From assembly GCF_017848315.1 (NCBI RefSeq), contig NZ_JAFKEC010000016.1, positions 34,071-98,070 of the forward strand: a stretch of DNA of 64,000 nucleotides, given 5' to 3'. The notes under the pieces were generated by a model, which saw nothing but the letters and a program-made list of their open reading frames with translations, ran no database searches and was not told where the DNA came from. Positions 46,336 to 54,683 of the stretch are shown piece after piece; position 1 is the stretch's first letter; each line of letters starts with the position of its first letter. The position numbers and the translations under genes were made by a program. This DNA comes from Pseudomonas palmensis (GTDB taxonomy: Bacteria; Pseudomonadota; Gammaproteobacteria; Pseudomonadales; Pseudomonadaceae).

Positions 46336-48030
46336 ATGATCGTCGGTATCGACCTGGGCACGACCCACAGCCTGGTGGCGGTGTGGCGCGATGGCGCCAC
46401 TGAACTGGTGGCCAACGCACTCGGCCACACGCTCACCCCCAGCGTGGTGGGGCTCGACGACCAGGGCCGGGTGCTGGTCGGGCAGGCGGCGCGCGAGCGC
46501 CTGCACACCCATCCGCACCTGACCACCGCATTGTTCAAGCGCTACATGGGCAGCAACCAGCAGGTCACCCTGGGTGGGCGTGCCTACCGCCCCGAAGAAC
46601 TCTCGGCACTGGTGCTCAAGAGCCTCAAGGAAGATGTCGAGCGTGCCTATGGCGAGCCGGTCACCGAGGCGGTCATCAGCGTGCCGGCCTACTTCAGCGA
46701 TGCCCAGCGCAAGGCCACCCGCGTGGCCGGCGAACTGGCCGGGCTGCGCGTCGACAAACTGATCAACGAACCCACCGCCGCCGCACTCGCCTACGGCCTG
46801 CACCAGCGCGACAAGGAAACCTCGTTTCTGGTCTTCGACCTGGGTGGCGGCACCTTCGACGTGTCGATTCTGGAGCTGTTCGAAGGGGTGATGGAGGTGC
46901 GCGCCAGCGCCGGCGACAACTACCTGGGCGGTGAAGACTTCGACCAGTTGCTGCTGGAGCATTTCGTGCAGGCCCAGCAGGGCAACGACTTCCCCGGCGC
47001 GACCACGCTGCTGCAGCCGCTGCGCCGCGAGGCCGAGCGTGTACGCCGGCAGCTGGGTCAGGCCCAGCAGGCCGACTTCGTGGTACGCGTGGAGGGCCGC
47101 GAATGGCGCCACGTGTACACCCAGGACGCCCTGGCCGACCTGTTCGCACCGCTGCTGGCACGCCTGCGCACCCCCATCGAACGCGCCCTGCGCGATGCGC
47201 GCATCCGCGCCTCGGACCTGGACGAAGTGCTGCTGGTGGGCGGTACCACGCGCATGCCGCTGGTGCGCAAGCTGGCGGCCGGGCTGTTCGGGCGCTTCCC
47301 TTCGATCAGCCTCAACCCCGATGAAGTGGTGGCCCACGGCGCCGCCGTGCAGGCCGCGCTCAAGGCCCGGGATGCCGCGCTCGAAGAGGTGGTGCTGACC
47401 GACGTGTGCTCCTACACCCTGGGCATGGAAACCGTGCGCCAGGTCGGTGACCGCCACGAGAGCGGGCACTACCTGCCGATCATCGAGCGCAACAGCGTGG
47501 TGCCGGTGAGCCGGGTGCAGACGGTGTACACCGTCGGCGACCAGCAGGAGCAGGTGCTGGTCAAGGTGTTCCAGGGCGAGAGCCGCCTGGTGCGCGACAA
47601 CGTGCTGCTGGGCGTGCTGGAGATTCCGGTGCCACGGCGCAAGGCCGGCGAGGTGGCCCTGGACGTGCGCTTCACCTACGACATCAACGGCATTCTCGAA
47701 GCCCAGGTGAGCATCCCGCTGACCGGCGAGCAGCATGCCCTGGTGATCGAGAACAACCCCGGCGTACTCAGCCCCGAAGAGGTACGCGAACGCCTGGCGG
47801 CGCTGGCCGAGCTCAAGACCCACCCGCGTGACCAGCAACCCAACACCCTGTTGCTGGCGCGCCTGGAGCGCCTGTATCAGGAAAGCCTGGGCGAGGTACG
47901 TGAGCTGATCGGGGCCTGGGCCGCGCAGTTCCAGCGCGTGCTGGAAACCCAGGACGAGCGCCAGATCCGCGAGGTGCGCCACGAGCTCGAACAGCGCGTG
48001 AATGAACTGGGCCAGGACAGCTGGCGCTGA
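46336..48030 (+). CDS. hscC: Hsp70-family chaperone HscC
   Basis: A 564-residue short Hsp70. The ATPase domain begins VGIDLGTTHSLVAVWRDG, with FDLGGGTFDVS at about 167-177 and LVGGTTRMPLVRKL for nucleotide binding. The substrate domain is cut short compared with DnaK (about 640 residues) and lacks the acidic tail, as in HscC. The ATG at 46336 follows GAGGGAAG and gives MIVGIDLGTTHS; the frame opens earlier at 46315. The next gene encodes a J-domain protein ten bases downstream, matching the known pairing of HscC with a membrane J protein (DjlB/DjlC). Confidence 0.92.
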   Translation: MIVGIDLGTTHSLVAVWRDGATELVANALGHTLTPSVVGLDDQGRVLVGQAARERLHTHPHLTTALFKRYMGSNQQVTLGGRAYRPEELSALVLKSLKEDVERAYGEPVTEAVISVPAYFSDAQRKATRVAGELAGLRVDKLINEPTAAALAYGLHQRDKETSFLVFDLGGGTFDVSILELFEGVMEVRASAGDNYLGGEDFDQLLLEHFVQAQQGNDFPGATTLLQPLRREAERVRRQLGQAQQADFVVRVEGREWRHVYTQDALADLFAPLLARLRTPIERALRDARIRASDLDEVLLVGGTTRMPLVRKLAAGLFGRFPSISLNPDEVVAHGAAVQAALKARDAALEEVVLTDVCSYTLGMETVRQVGDRHESGHYLPIIERNSVVPVSRVQTVYTVGDQQEQVLVKVFQGESRLVRDNVLLGVLEIPVPRRKAGEVALDVRFTYDINGILEAQVSIPLTGEQHALVIENNPGVLSPEEVRERLAALAELKTHPRDQQPNTLLLARLERLYQESLGEVRELIGAWAAQFQRVLETQDERQIREVRHELEQRVNELGQDSWR

Positions 48031-48040
48031 AGGAGCGGCA

Positions 48041-49633
48041 ATGAGTGACGTGATCGAAGACTGCTGGAGCGTGCTGGCCCTGGCCCCGGGCGCTGATGAA
48101 CGCAGTATCAGGCGCCAGTATGCGCGCCTGCTCAAGGTGCACCGCCCCGACGAGGACCCCGAGGCCTTCCAGCGCCTGCGCGAGGCCTATGAACAGGCGC
48201 TGGCGCGCAGCCGCTGGGCACACGAGGACGATGCAGCGCCAGCGCTGGAGTCGGCCGATGTGTTAGCCCCGCAGGCCGCTGCGGTGCACGTCGACGTCGA
48301 ACCCGCACCCGCCAGGGAGCAACAGGCCCGCGCGCTGCTCGAAGGGCTGGACCCTGCGCAGCTCGACAACCTGTGGCGCCAGGCCGGTGAACTGGGGTGC
48401 GAGGCGGCCTTCGAGCAGCAGTTGCTGCAGCGCAGCCTGGATGACGAAACCCTGCGCCTGCCCATCCTGCACTGGGCGGTGCCGAGGCGTGGCTGGTTCA
48501 CCCCCTGGCAGGCGGTGCCGATCGGCGCGTACCAGGGCGACGAACTGCTGGGCAGCCTCTGGCAAGCCTGCCACGCGCAGTTGCAGCACTATTTGCAGGC
48601 GGGCGACGAACAGGCGTTTTTCGCCAGCCTGCAGCACTGGGGCGGGCAGGCCTGGCTGGAGCCCTTCGACCGCCGCGAGCAGTTCCAGGCCATGCTGCTG
48701 GAGCTGCTGCACGATCACCCCGGCAGCAGCACCGCGCTGTTCGAACGCGTGTGCGGCTACTTCAACTGGAGCGACGATGACGGTGGACCCCGGCCCGCGC
48801 ACCTGTGGCAGGGCCTGAACGAGCGCTGCCGTCGCGATACCTGGTTCGCCCGCCAGCAGGCCCTGGCCGAGCAGTGGCACTGGCACACCAACCCCGAGGG
48901 CAATGCGGCCTACCTGCTGCTGCGCAACCTCGAGTTCAAGCAGCAGGTGGCGCTGGCCCAGGGCTTCAGCGAGGCCGACTGGGAAGCCTGTGAGCATCTG
49001 ACGCAAACCCTGCTCTACCACTACCCCGAACTGCTTGACCAGGTGCCGCACCGCGACCTGTACTTCTGGCGCAGGCTGGCGCCGCGCCCGCTGCACCCGC
49101 GCAGCTACCTGCGGGTGATGAGCTGCATGGTGCTGGTGATCGTGCTGTGGCTGGCGGGGCCGGATTTCTTCGCGCACCCCTCCAATGTACTGATTGCCGC
49201 CGTGGTGGGCTCGCTGCTGACGGTGCAACTGTCGGCGGTGTTCATGCGTTTCTGGCTGTGGACCGTGCCGAACCTGCTGGCGCTGGACCTGCGCCTGAGC
49301 GAATGGCTGATCCCGCGTCGGTTCAACCCCGATGGCGAGCGTCTGCTGCTGCGCCATGGCGTGCCGCGCCTGCTGCTGGCACTGCCGATCTACCCGATGC
49401 TGGCCGGTACCCACCCGTGGACCGGTATCGTCGCGCTGACGGGCTACTTCGCTGTCGGGCTGCTTGGCCTGTTGCCGTATCAGCCACCACAGGAAGGCGG
49501 CCCGGCGTGGCGCCAGCCGTGGGTGACGCTGCACCGGCTCTACGAATTCAACCTGGCCCAGGCCGCGGTGCTGCTGGTAACGGTGGGCGTGGTGGCGTGG
49601 TGGCAGGTTCACCCACCAGGAGTAATTTCATGA
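48041..49633 (+). CDS. J-domain membrane protein, HscC partner (DjlB/DjlC-like)
   Basis: A 530-residue protein with an N-terminal J-like domain (DCWSVLALAPGADERSIRRQ, then LLKVHRPDEDPEAFQRLREA). The J motif is HRPD, where an Arg is inserted into the usual HPD; this form is typical of the HscC partners. A long soluble middle follows. The C-terminal third has several hydrophobic helices (VMSCMVLVIVLWLAGPDFF, FAVGLLGLLPY, AAVLLVTVGVVAWW), which place the protein in the inner membrane. AAGGAG precedes the ATG. It overlaps the acetyltransferase gene by ATGA. Confidence 0.82.
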   Translation: MSDVIEDCWSVLALAPGADERSIRRQYARLLKVHRPDEDPEAFQRLREAYEQALARSRWAHEDDAAPALESADVLAPQAAAVHVDVEPAPAREQQARALLEGLDPAQLDNLWRQAGELGCEAAFEQQLLQRSLDDETLRLPILHWAVPRRGWFTPWQAVPIGAYQGDELLGSLWQACHAQLQHYLQAGDEQAFFASLQHWGGQAWLEPFDRREQFQAMLLELLHDHPGSSTALFERVCGYFNWSDDDGGPRPAHLWQGLNERCRRDTWFARQQALAEQWHWHTNPEGNAAYLLLRNLEFKQQVALAQGFSEADWEACEHLTQTLLYHYPELLDQVPHRDLYFWRRLAPRPLHPRSYLRVMSCMVLVIVLWLAGPDFFAHPSNVLIAAVVGSLLTVQLSAVFMRFWLWTVPNLLALDLRLSEWLIPRRFNPDGERLLLRHGVPRLLLALPIYPMLAGTHPWTGIVALTGYFAVGLLGLLPYQPPQEGGPAWRQPWVTLHRLYEFNLAQAAVLLVTVGVVAWWQVHPPGVIS

Positions 49634-50187
49634 GTTTGCCTGAAGCTTTCGACACCGAGCTGTGCCTGAACGGGCCGCGCCTGCAACTGCGGCCCATGCA
49701 GGCCCGCGATGCCGAGCAGTGGCTGGGGATCATGGCCGACCCCGAGGTGATGCGTTACTGGCACCACGGGCCGTGGCAGACCCTGGACGAAGCCGAAGTG
49801 GCCTTGCTGGCCGACCGCGCCGCCTACCTGGCCGGGCGCAGCCTGAAGCTGGGTATCTACCCGCAGGGCAGCGACCTGCTGCTGGGCATGTGCCAGTTCT
49901 TCAACATCGACGCCGAGTCGCGCCGCGGCGAAATCGGCTACTGCCTGGCCAGCAGCGCCCAGGGCCAGGGCTACATGGGCGAGGCGCTGGAGCTGTTCGT
50001 CGAGTACCTTGCCATCGGCCTGAACATGCGCCGCCTCGAGGCCGAGATCGACCCGCGCAACGGTGCCTCGGCGCGCACCCTCGAACGCATGGGCTTCGAG
50101 CGTGAAGGGCTGCTGCGCGAGCGCTGGTGCATCGCCGGCGAGGTGTCGGATTCGGCGTTGTACGGGCTGCTGCTCGAATCGGCCTGA
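49630..50187 (+). CDS. GNAT-family N-acetyltransferase (RimJ/RimL type)
   Basis: A 185-residue acetyltransferase. LNGPRLQLRPMQARDAEQWL is the RimJ-like opening. The acetyl-CoA loop is EIGYCLASSAQGQGYMGEAL, with QGQGYM in the place of the consensus Q/RxxGxG/A. RNGASARTLERMGFEREGLL closes the fold. The substrate is unknown; N-terminal or small-molecule amines are typical. The ATG overlaps the J-protein stop, so it is translationally coupled to the chaperone pair. A hairpin at 50199-50234 follows. Confidence 0.85.
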   Translation: MSLPEAFDTELCLNGPRLQLRPMQARDAEQWLGIMADPEVMRYWHHGPWQTLDEAEVALLADRAAYLAGRSLKLGIYPQGSDLLLGMCQFFNIDAESRRGEIGYCLASSAQGQGYMGEALELFVEYLAIGLNMRRLEAEIDPRNGASARTLERMGFEREGLLRERWCIAGEVSDSALYGLLLESA

Positions 50188-50198
50188 ATGACTTGGAC

Positions 50199-50234
50199 AG
50201 CGGGGCGGGCGATGGGCTATCGTCGCGCCCCGCT
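50199..50234. terminator. Hairpin after the acetyltransferase gene
   Basis: The 9-bp stem AGCGGGGCG/CGCCCCGCT (50199-50207 with 50226-50234) contains an inner CGAT/ATCG pair. No T run follows, and the next gene starts 15 bases later, so it may attenuate rather than stop transcription. Confidence 0.45.
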
Positions 50235-50248
50235 TCCCACCCGGCTGA

Positions 50249-50809
50249 ATGGACTTACTGGTGCGCTTCGATTTCCGCTTGCTGAGCCTGCTGCTGTACC
50301 TCGCCTGCCTGTACCCGGAGGCCTGCGCCTGGGGGCACGATTCGGTGCTGCGCGGCATGCACGCGCTGTCGATGGGCTGGCTGGCCGGCGGCCTGTGGTT
50401 TGCCAACCCGCTGCTGCTGGGCGCCTTCGCAACCCACCGCAAAGACCCCAAAACCGCTTACCGCCTGGGCTGGTGCGCACTGCTGCTGGCGGGCTCGGCC
50501 CTGGCGCTGGGCTGGACCGACTGGTCGCCGATCCCGCCGGCGCCCCACGGCGGGCCTGACGTGCGCACCGGCTACTACCTGTGGCTGGCCTCGATGCTGG
50601 CATTCGTGATCGGCCAGCACCGCTACCGGCGCCAGCCCAGGCTTACCCAGCCAGCGCTGGGCTGGCTGCACTGGGTGCTGGTGGCGGGTATCGTGCTGAC
50701 CATTCCACTGTCGTTCGTCAAGGCCACCGTCGCGCCGGCGCGACCGGTCTACATGAACCTCGGCGAGCCACCAGCGGCCTGCGACGACTGCGAACTCGGG
50801 GTCAACTAG
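50249..50809 (+). CDS. Membrane protein, first of three tandem paralogues
   Basis: A 186-residue protein with four predicted helices and no recognised family. It shares marks with the next two genes: LSLLLYLACLYPEA at the N-terminus, MGWLAGGLWFANPLLLGA near 50-70, and TGYYLWLASMLAFVIGQ near 110. The tail AACDDCELGVN carries two cysteines. It starts 15 bases after the hairpin and ends directly at the next start. Confidence 0.7.
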   Translation: MDLLVRFDFRLLSLLLYLACLYPEACAWGHDSVLRGMHALSMGWLAGGLWFANPLLLGAFATHRKDPKTAYRLGWCALLLAGSALALGWTDWSPIPPAPHGGPDVRTGYYLWLASMLAFVIGQHRYRRQPRLTQPALGWLHWVLVAGIVLTIPLSFVKATVAPARPVYMNLGEPPAACDDCELGVN

Positions 50810-51337
50810 ATGCTGGCACTGTTCAAGCGGCATTACGTGGTACTGAGCCTGGCGCTGTACCTGGGCAGCCTGTTTCTGGATGCCGTGCCGGTCAGCGAGG
50901 TGACCATGCGCGGCATGCATGTGCTGACCCTCGGCTGGCTGGGTGGCAGCGCCTGGTGGGCCAACCCGCTGCTGTGCCTGGCACTGATGCTGCGGCGCAA
51001 CCGGCCGCTGCTGTCGCTGTTGGCGGCGGTCGCGGCACTGGTGCTGGCGGCGCAGTGGCTGCCAGTGATCGGCTGGGGCGACAGCGCGCTGGTGCCGCGC
51101 AAGGCCAATGGCCAGGCCAACCTGCTCGGCGCCTACTACCTGTGGTTGCTGGCGTTGGCGGCATACGTAGCCGGCCAGTTTCTCAACCGTCGGCAGGCGC
51201 CGGGCGGGCCGGGCCAGGGCTGGCTGGCCTGGGTGCTGGTGGCGGCGATCTATGCCACGGCGGCGTTCTCGTTCAGCATGGGCAGCGGCGCCAATGTCAC
51301 GCCCCCGGCCCCGGCAATACCCTCCAATTCCATCTGA
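50810..51337 (+). CDS. Membrane protein, second of three tandem paralogues
   Basis: A 175-residue protein with four predicted helices. LSLALYLGSLFLDA, LGWLGGSAWWANPLLC and GAYYLWLLALAAYVAGQ line up with the first and third copies. The TMRGMHVLTLGWLGG segment is close to LRGMHALSMGWLAGG of the first. No cysteine-rich tail. The ATG directly follows the previous stop. Function unknown. Confidence 0.7.
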   Translation: MLALFKRHYVVLSLALYLGSLFLDAVPVSEVTMRGMHVLTLGWLGGSAWWANPLLCLALMLRRNRPLLSLLAAVAALVLAAQWLPVIGWGDSALVPRKANGQANLLGAYYLWLLALAAYVAGQFLNRRQAPGGPGQGWLAWVLVAAIYATAAFSFSMGSGANVTPPAPAIPSNSI

Positions 51338-51352
51338 CCTGCGGACACTCCT

Positions 51353-51874
51353 GTGAAACGTCATTACCTCACGCTCAGCCTGGTGCTGTACGTGGCCTGC
51401 CTGTATTTCAATGCCTACTACACCGACAACGGTGCCCACATGAGTTCGGTATGGTTGCTGGTGTACGGGCTGTGGGGCATCCCGTTCCAGATCTATGGCT
51501 GGTTTGCCAACCCGGTCTTCGGCCTGGCGCTGCTGGCCCATCGCTGGTGGCCGCGGGTGGGGTTGGGCCTGTCGGTGCTGGCGCTGCTGCTGGGGCTGTC
51601 GTTCCTGGTGGTGAGCACGGTGCCGGATAACACGCCGCAGTCCTACGATTTCGTGCAACTCACCGCGCTGGGCGTGGGGTATTACCTGTGGATCGGCGCC
51701 TTCGTACTGATGACCCTGGGGCAGGCGCTGCACTGTCGTGACCGGCGCGAGGTGCGCCAGGTGCCGCGTCTGCGCGTTGTCGACTGGCTGCTGTTGCTGG
51801 TGGTGCTGGGGGTGATCCTGTTCAATGCGTTCCCCCAGCACGGCTACGTGTTCGAGCGCACCCACCCCTGGTGA
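51353..51874 (+). CDS. Membrane protein, third of three tandem paralogues
   Basis: A 173-residue protein with four predicted helices. LSLVLYVACLYFNAYY, YGWFANPVFGLALLAHRWW and GVGYYLWIGAFVLMTLGQ align with the two preceding genes; it is the most diverged of the three. It uses a GTG start 15 bases after the previous stop. It is last in the plus-strand series that begins with hscC. Function unknown. Confidence 0.68.
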   Translation: MKRHYLTLSLVLYVACLYFNAYYTDNGAHMSSVWLLVYGLWGIPFQIYGWFANPVFGLALLAHRWWPRVGLGLSVLALLLGLSFLVVSTVPDNTPQSYDFVQLTALGVGYYLWIGAFVLMTLGQALHCRDRREVRQVPRLRVVDWLLLLVVLGVILFNAFPQHGYVFERTHPW

Positions 51875-51878
51875 GCCC

Positions 51879-52352
51879 TCAACGGTTGGCGCGGGTGCCC
51901 CATTGCACCACCAGCATGCCGACGATGATCAGCGCCACCCCGGTGATGCGCAGGCCGTTGACCGGGCGCGATGGCAGGCCCATCAGCCCCCACTGGTCGA
52001 TGATCAGCGACGAGAGTACCTGGCCGGCGATCACGCACACGATGAAGCCGGCCGCGCCCAGGCGCGGGGTGAGGATCAGCGCCGCGGTGATGTAGGCCAC
52101 CCCGGCCACGCCACCCAGCCACGCCCACCACGGCACCTGGCCGAGGTTGGCCAGTTGCGGCAGCGGTGCGCGCATCAGCAGCAGGGCCGGCAGCACCATC
52201 AGCACGCTCACCGCCAGCGAGATCAGCGTGGCCCACAGCGGGTGCCCGAGCAGGCGCCCGAGCGCGGCGTTGGCGCCGGCCTGGAACGGCACGGCGGCAC
52301 CGGCCAGCAGGGCGACAAGCAGCGGTATGGCGACAGCGAGGTTGAGGTTCAT
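51879..52352 (-). CDS. YdcZ/DUF606-family DMT transporter
   Basis: A 157-residue integral membrane protein with five hydrophobic helices and the DUF606 (YdcZ) pattern: PFQAGANAALGRLLGHPLWA at the N-terminus, GVAYITAALILTPRLGAAGF in the middle and a C-terminal GVALIIVGMLVVQWG. These are half-size members of the drug/metabolite transporter superfamily with unknown substrate, probably working as dimers. It is divergent from a LysR gene that probably controls it. Confidence 0.85.
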   Translation of the reverse strand: MNLNLAVAIPLLVALLAGAAVPFQAGANAALGRLLGHPLWATLISLAVSVLMVLPALLLMRAPLPQLANLGQVPWWAWLGGVAGVAYITAALILTPRLGAAGFIVCVIAGQVLSSLIIDQWGLMGLPSRPVNGLRITGVALIIVGMLVVQWGTRANR

Positions 52353-52401
52353 GGTGGTTTCCTTCTGGCTATGGAGGGCTTGGTACAGTCTTGGTTATCT
52401 G

Positions 52402-52416
52402 TTTCACTGATGGAAA
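52402..52416. promoter_or_regulatory. Possible LysR-type operator
   Basis: TTTC-ACTGATG-GAAA is a dyad around a T-N11-A core, the usual LysR operator form, placed 30 bases before the LysR gene and 49 bases before the transporter start. Pattern and position only. Confidence 0.4.
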
Positions 52417-52446
52417 TTCGAATTGTGCACAGGGGCTATTCGCCAC

Positions 52447-53349
52447 ATGGATGATCTGCGCCGTATCGACCTCAACCTGCTGCTGACCCTGCATGCGCTG
52501 CTGGCCGAGCAGCACGTCTCGCGCGCGGCCTTGCGCCTGCACCGCAGCCAGCCGGCGGTGAGCCATGCGCTGGCGCAGTTGCGCGAGATCTTCCAGGACC
52601 CGCTGCTGGTGCGCCGTGCGGGCCGCCTGCAGCCCACGTTGCGTGCGCTGGAACTGGCGGTGCCGTTGCAGGATGCCCTGCAGCAACTGGATGCGCTGCT
52701 GGGCAGCCCCGGTTTCGAGCCGGCGCGGGCGCGGCGCAGCTTTCGCCTGGCGATGTCGGACTATGGCGCGCGGGTGGTGCTGCCGGGCCTGATGCGCTGC
52801 CTGCGCGAGACCGCACCGGGCATCGACCTGGTGGTCAGCCAGGGCAGCCGCGAGGCGATGCTCGGCCAGTTGCTCGATGGCGAGGTGGACCTGGCGCTGG
52901 GCGTATTCCCCACCCTGGCCGAGCCGTTGCAGGCCGCCACGCTGTTCGAGGAGGGGTTCGTGTGTGTGGCCGACCGCGCCACGCTGCCGGCCCGTGGCGG
53001 GCTGACATTGCCCGCCTGGCTGGCGCGCCCCCATGTGCTGGTGGCGATGCGGCCCGGGGCCGACAACGAGATCGACCAGGCCCTGGCGGCGCTGGGGCAG
53101 CAGCGCCGGGTGGTGCTGGCGTTGCCGCACTGGGCGGCGGCCAGCGACGTGCTGGTGGGTACCGACCTGGTGCTGACCGTGGCGCGGCGCAGCGTGCAGA
53201 ACCTCAAGGCGCAGCGTGGGTTGCGCTATTTCGAGCCGCCGCTGGCGATTCGCGCGTTCGCCTTTCAGCAGGTGTGGCACGAGCGACGCAAAAAGGAAGC
53301 GGCGCACCATTGGTTGCGCGAGCAGGTCATGCGAGCCTGTGCGCCCTAG
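52447..53349 (+). CDS. LysR-family transcriptional regulator
   Basis: A 300-residue regulator. The N-terminal winged helix (DDLRRIDLNLLLTLHALLAE, then HRSQPAVSHALAQLREIF) is followed by a linker helix and a periplasmic-binding-like effector domain (SRGAREAM-type loop read here as SQGSREAMLGQLLDGEVDLA). The ATG at 52447 starts the MDDLRRIDLN motif; an earlier in-frame start at 52423 adds eight residues. It is divergent from the YdcZ-type transporter gene, its likely target. Effector unknown. Confidence 0.88.
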   Translation: MDDLRRIDLNLLLTLHALLAEQHVSRAALRLHRSQPAVSHALAQLREIFQDPLLVRRAGRLQPTLRALELAVPLQDALQQLDALLGSPGFEPARARRSFRLAMSDYGARVVLPGLMRCLRETAPGIDLVVSQGSREAMLGQLLDGEVDLALGVFPTLAEPLQAATLFEEGFVCVADRATLPARGGLTLPAWLARPHVLVAMRPGADNEIDQALAALGQQRRVVLALPHWAAASDVLVGTDLVLTVARRSVQNLKAQRGLRYFEPPLAIRAFAFQQVWHERRKKEAAHHWLREQVMRACAP

Positions 53350-53374
53350 GCAGTCAGAACAGGAGAGGCAAGCC

Positions 53375-53767
53375 ATGAGTATCAAGCGGATGATGGGGGT
53401 TGCGGTGCTGTCGCTGGCGGCAGTTGCGCCGCTGGCGCTGGCGCAGGACAAGACTTCGGCGGCCTACAAGGCCTGCATGGACACCGCGAACACCACGGTG
53501 AGCATGAACGAATGCAACAACGCCGAGATCGCCCGCCAGGACAAACGCCTGAACCAGGTCTACAAGAAGGCCATGGCCGCGTTTGGGCCGGTGCAGCAGG
53601 GCAAGCTCCGGGATGCGCAGCGGGCGTGGATCAAGTACATCGACAGCAACTGCGATTTCTACTTCACGCAGACCGGCGGCACCATGGATATCCTCAATGG
53701 CGGTGGCTGCCGCCTGCGCATGACCTCCGAACGCGCGGATGAGCTGGAGGCATTGCAGGCGCCTTGA
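53375..53767 (+). CDS. LprI-like (DUF1311) periplasmic protein
   Basis: A 130-residue protein. After a signal peptide (VLSLAAVAPLALA, cleavage before QDKTS), the mature part carries the DUF1311/LprI pattern: MNECNNAEIARQDKRLNQVY, LRDAQRAWIKYIDSNCDFY and a final GGCRLRMTSERADEL. Four cysteines (CMDT, ECNN, NCDF, GCRL) probably form two disulphides. LprI-type proteins include lysozyme inhibitors, which is a possible but untested role. The ATG follows AGGAGAGG; it lies 25 bases after the LysR gene. Confidence 0.85.
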   Translation: MSIKRMMGVAVLSLAAVAPLALAQDKTSAAYKACMDTANTTVSMNECNNAEIARQDKRLNQVYKKAMAAFGPVQQGKLRDAQRAWIKYIDSNCDFYFTQTGGTMDILNGGGCRLRMTSERADELEALQAP

Positions 53768-53840
53768 ACGCCCTACGCCGGCAATGGCACGCGCTCGATG
53801 ACAGGCGCGCGCCTTGCTGGCGAAGGCCGCGCCGCAACCC

Positions 53841-54683
53841 TCAGCGCAGAAACGGCAGCAGGTGCCCGACAAACGCCTCGGGCGCCTCTTCGGTCACAAA
53901 GTGCCCGCAGCCCTCGATGATCGCGCCCTGCAACGTGGTGGCGCGCCCCTCCAGGGTTACCCGCGGCGCATCATTGGTTGCCAGTTGCGCCCCGATCGCC
54001 AGCACCGGCATGCCCAGTGGCACCTGCCCGCGCTGCTGGTTCTGGCGAATCGTTTCGGGTATCGCGCGGTAGTAGGCAAACCCGCCACGCAAGCCCCCCG
54101 GCGCCGAGTACGCCTGCACATAGGTATCCACCGCCACCCGATCCAGGCGCACAGCCCATTTCTCGAACATGAACCTCAGGTACTGCGCTTCGCGCCCGGT
54201 AATCAACGCCTCGGGCAGGTCCTGCAACTGGTTGAACATGAAGTGCCACAGGAAGATGTTCTGCTCCGGCGGCGCGAAGATCGACGGCGCCGGCGCCAGG
54301 CCCGGAATCACCGCTTCGCTCAGGCACAGCCGGTTCACCACCCCCGGAAAATCGCTGGCCAGGGCATACCCCACCCACATGCCCACATCGTGGCCCACCA
54401 CGGCATAGCGTTCGTGCCCCAGTTGCCCCATCAGCGCGTGCAGGCGGGCGGCGCAGGTGCCGGTGTCGTAGCCGTCCAGCGGCTTGTCGGAAAGCCCCAT
54501 GCCGGGAAGGTCCACGGCAATCGCCTGGTAACCGTTGTCGGCCAGGGCCGCCATGACGTGCCGCCAGGTGTACCAGGTCTGTGGCCAGCCGGGGATCAGC
54601 AGTACCGGTGCCCCTTCGCCCTGGGTGACGTAGTGCAGGCGCAGGCCGTGCACATGGGCGTAATGGTGAGTGTGCGTGCTCAT
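53841..54683 (-). CDS. Alpha/beta hydrolase with Asp nucleophile (epoxide hydrolase/dehalogenase type)
   Basis: A 280-residue hydrolase. The oxyanion strand LIPGWPQTWYTWRHVM, the nucleophile elbow VVGHDVG with Asp99, and the C-terminal GCGHFVTEEAPE with the catalytic His place it in the epoxide hydrolase/haloacid dehalogenase branch, where an Asp rather than Ser attacks. No signal peptide. The ATG overlaps the isomerase gene by ATGA, so both are translated together, and both probably answer to the TetR regulator at 55892. Substrate unknown. Confidence 0.84.
   Translation of the reverse strand: MSTHTHHYAHVHGLRLHYVTQGEGAPVLLIPGWPQTWYTWRHVMAALADNGYQAIAVDLPGMGLSDKPLDGYDTGTCAARLHALMGQLGHERYAVVGHDVGMWVGYALASDFPGVVNRLCLSEAVIPGLAPAPSIFAPPEQNIFLWHFMFNQLQDLPEALITGREAQYLRFMFEKWAVRLDRVAVDTYVQAYSAPGGLRGGFAYYRAIPETIRQNQQRGQVPLGMPVLAIGAQLATNDAPRVTLEGRATTLQGAIIEGCGHFVTEEAPEAFVGHLLPFLR

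Noticed and set aside
31757..46420. Very long antisense open frames (735, 1157 and 1759 codons, and many of exactly 84-86 codons) across the autotransporter gene
   Set aside because: They follow the 258-bp repeat phase. The Gly/Asn/Leu-rich sense sequence seldom yields stops on the other strand, and the translations are low-complexity with no family, start signal or ribosome site.
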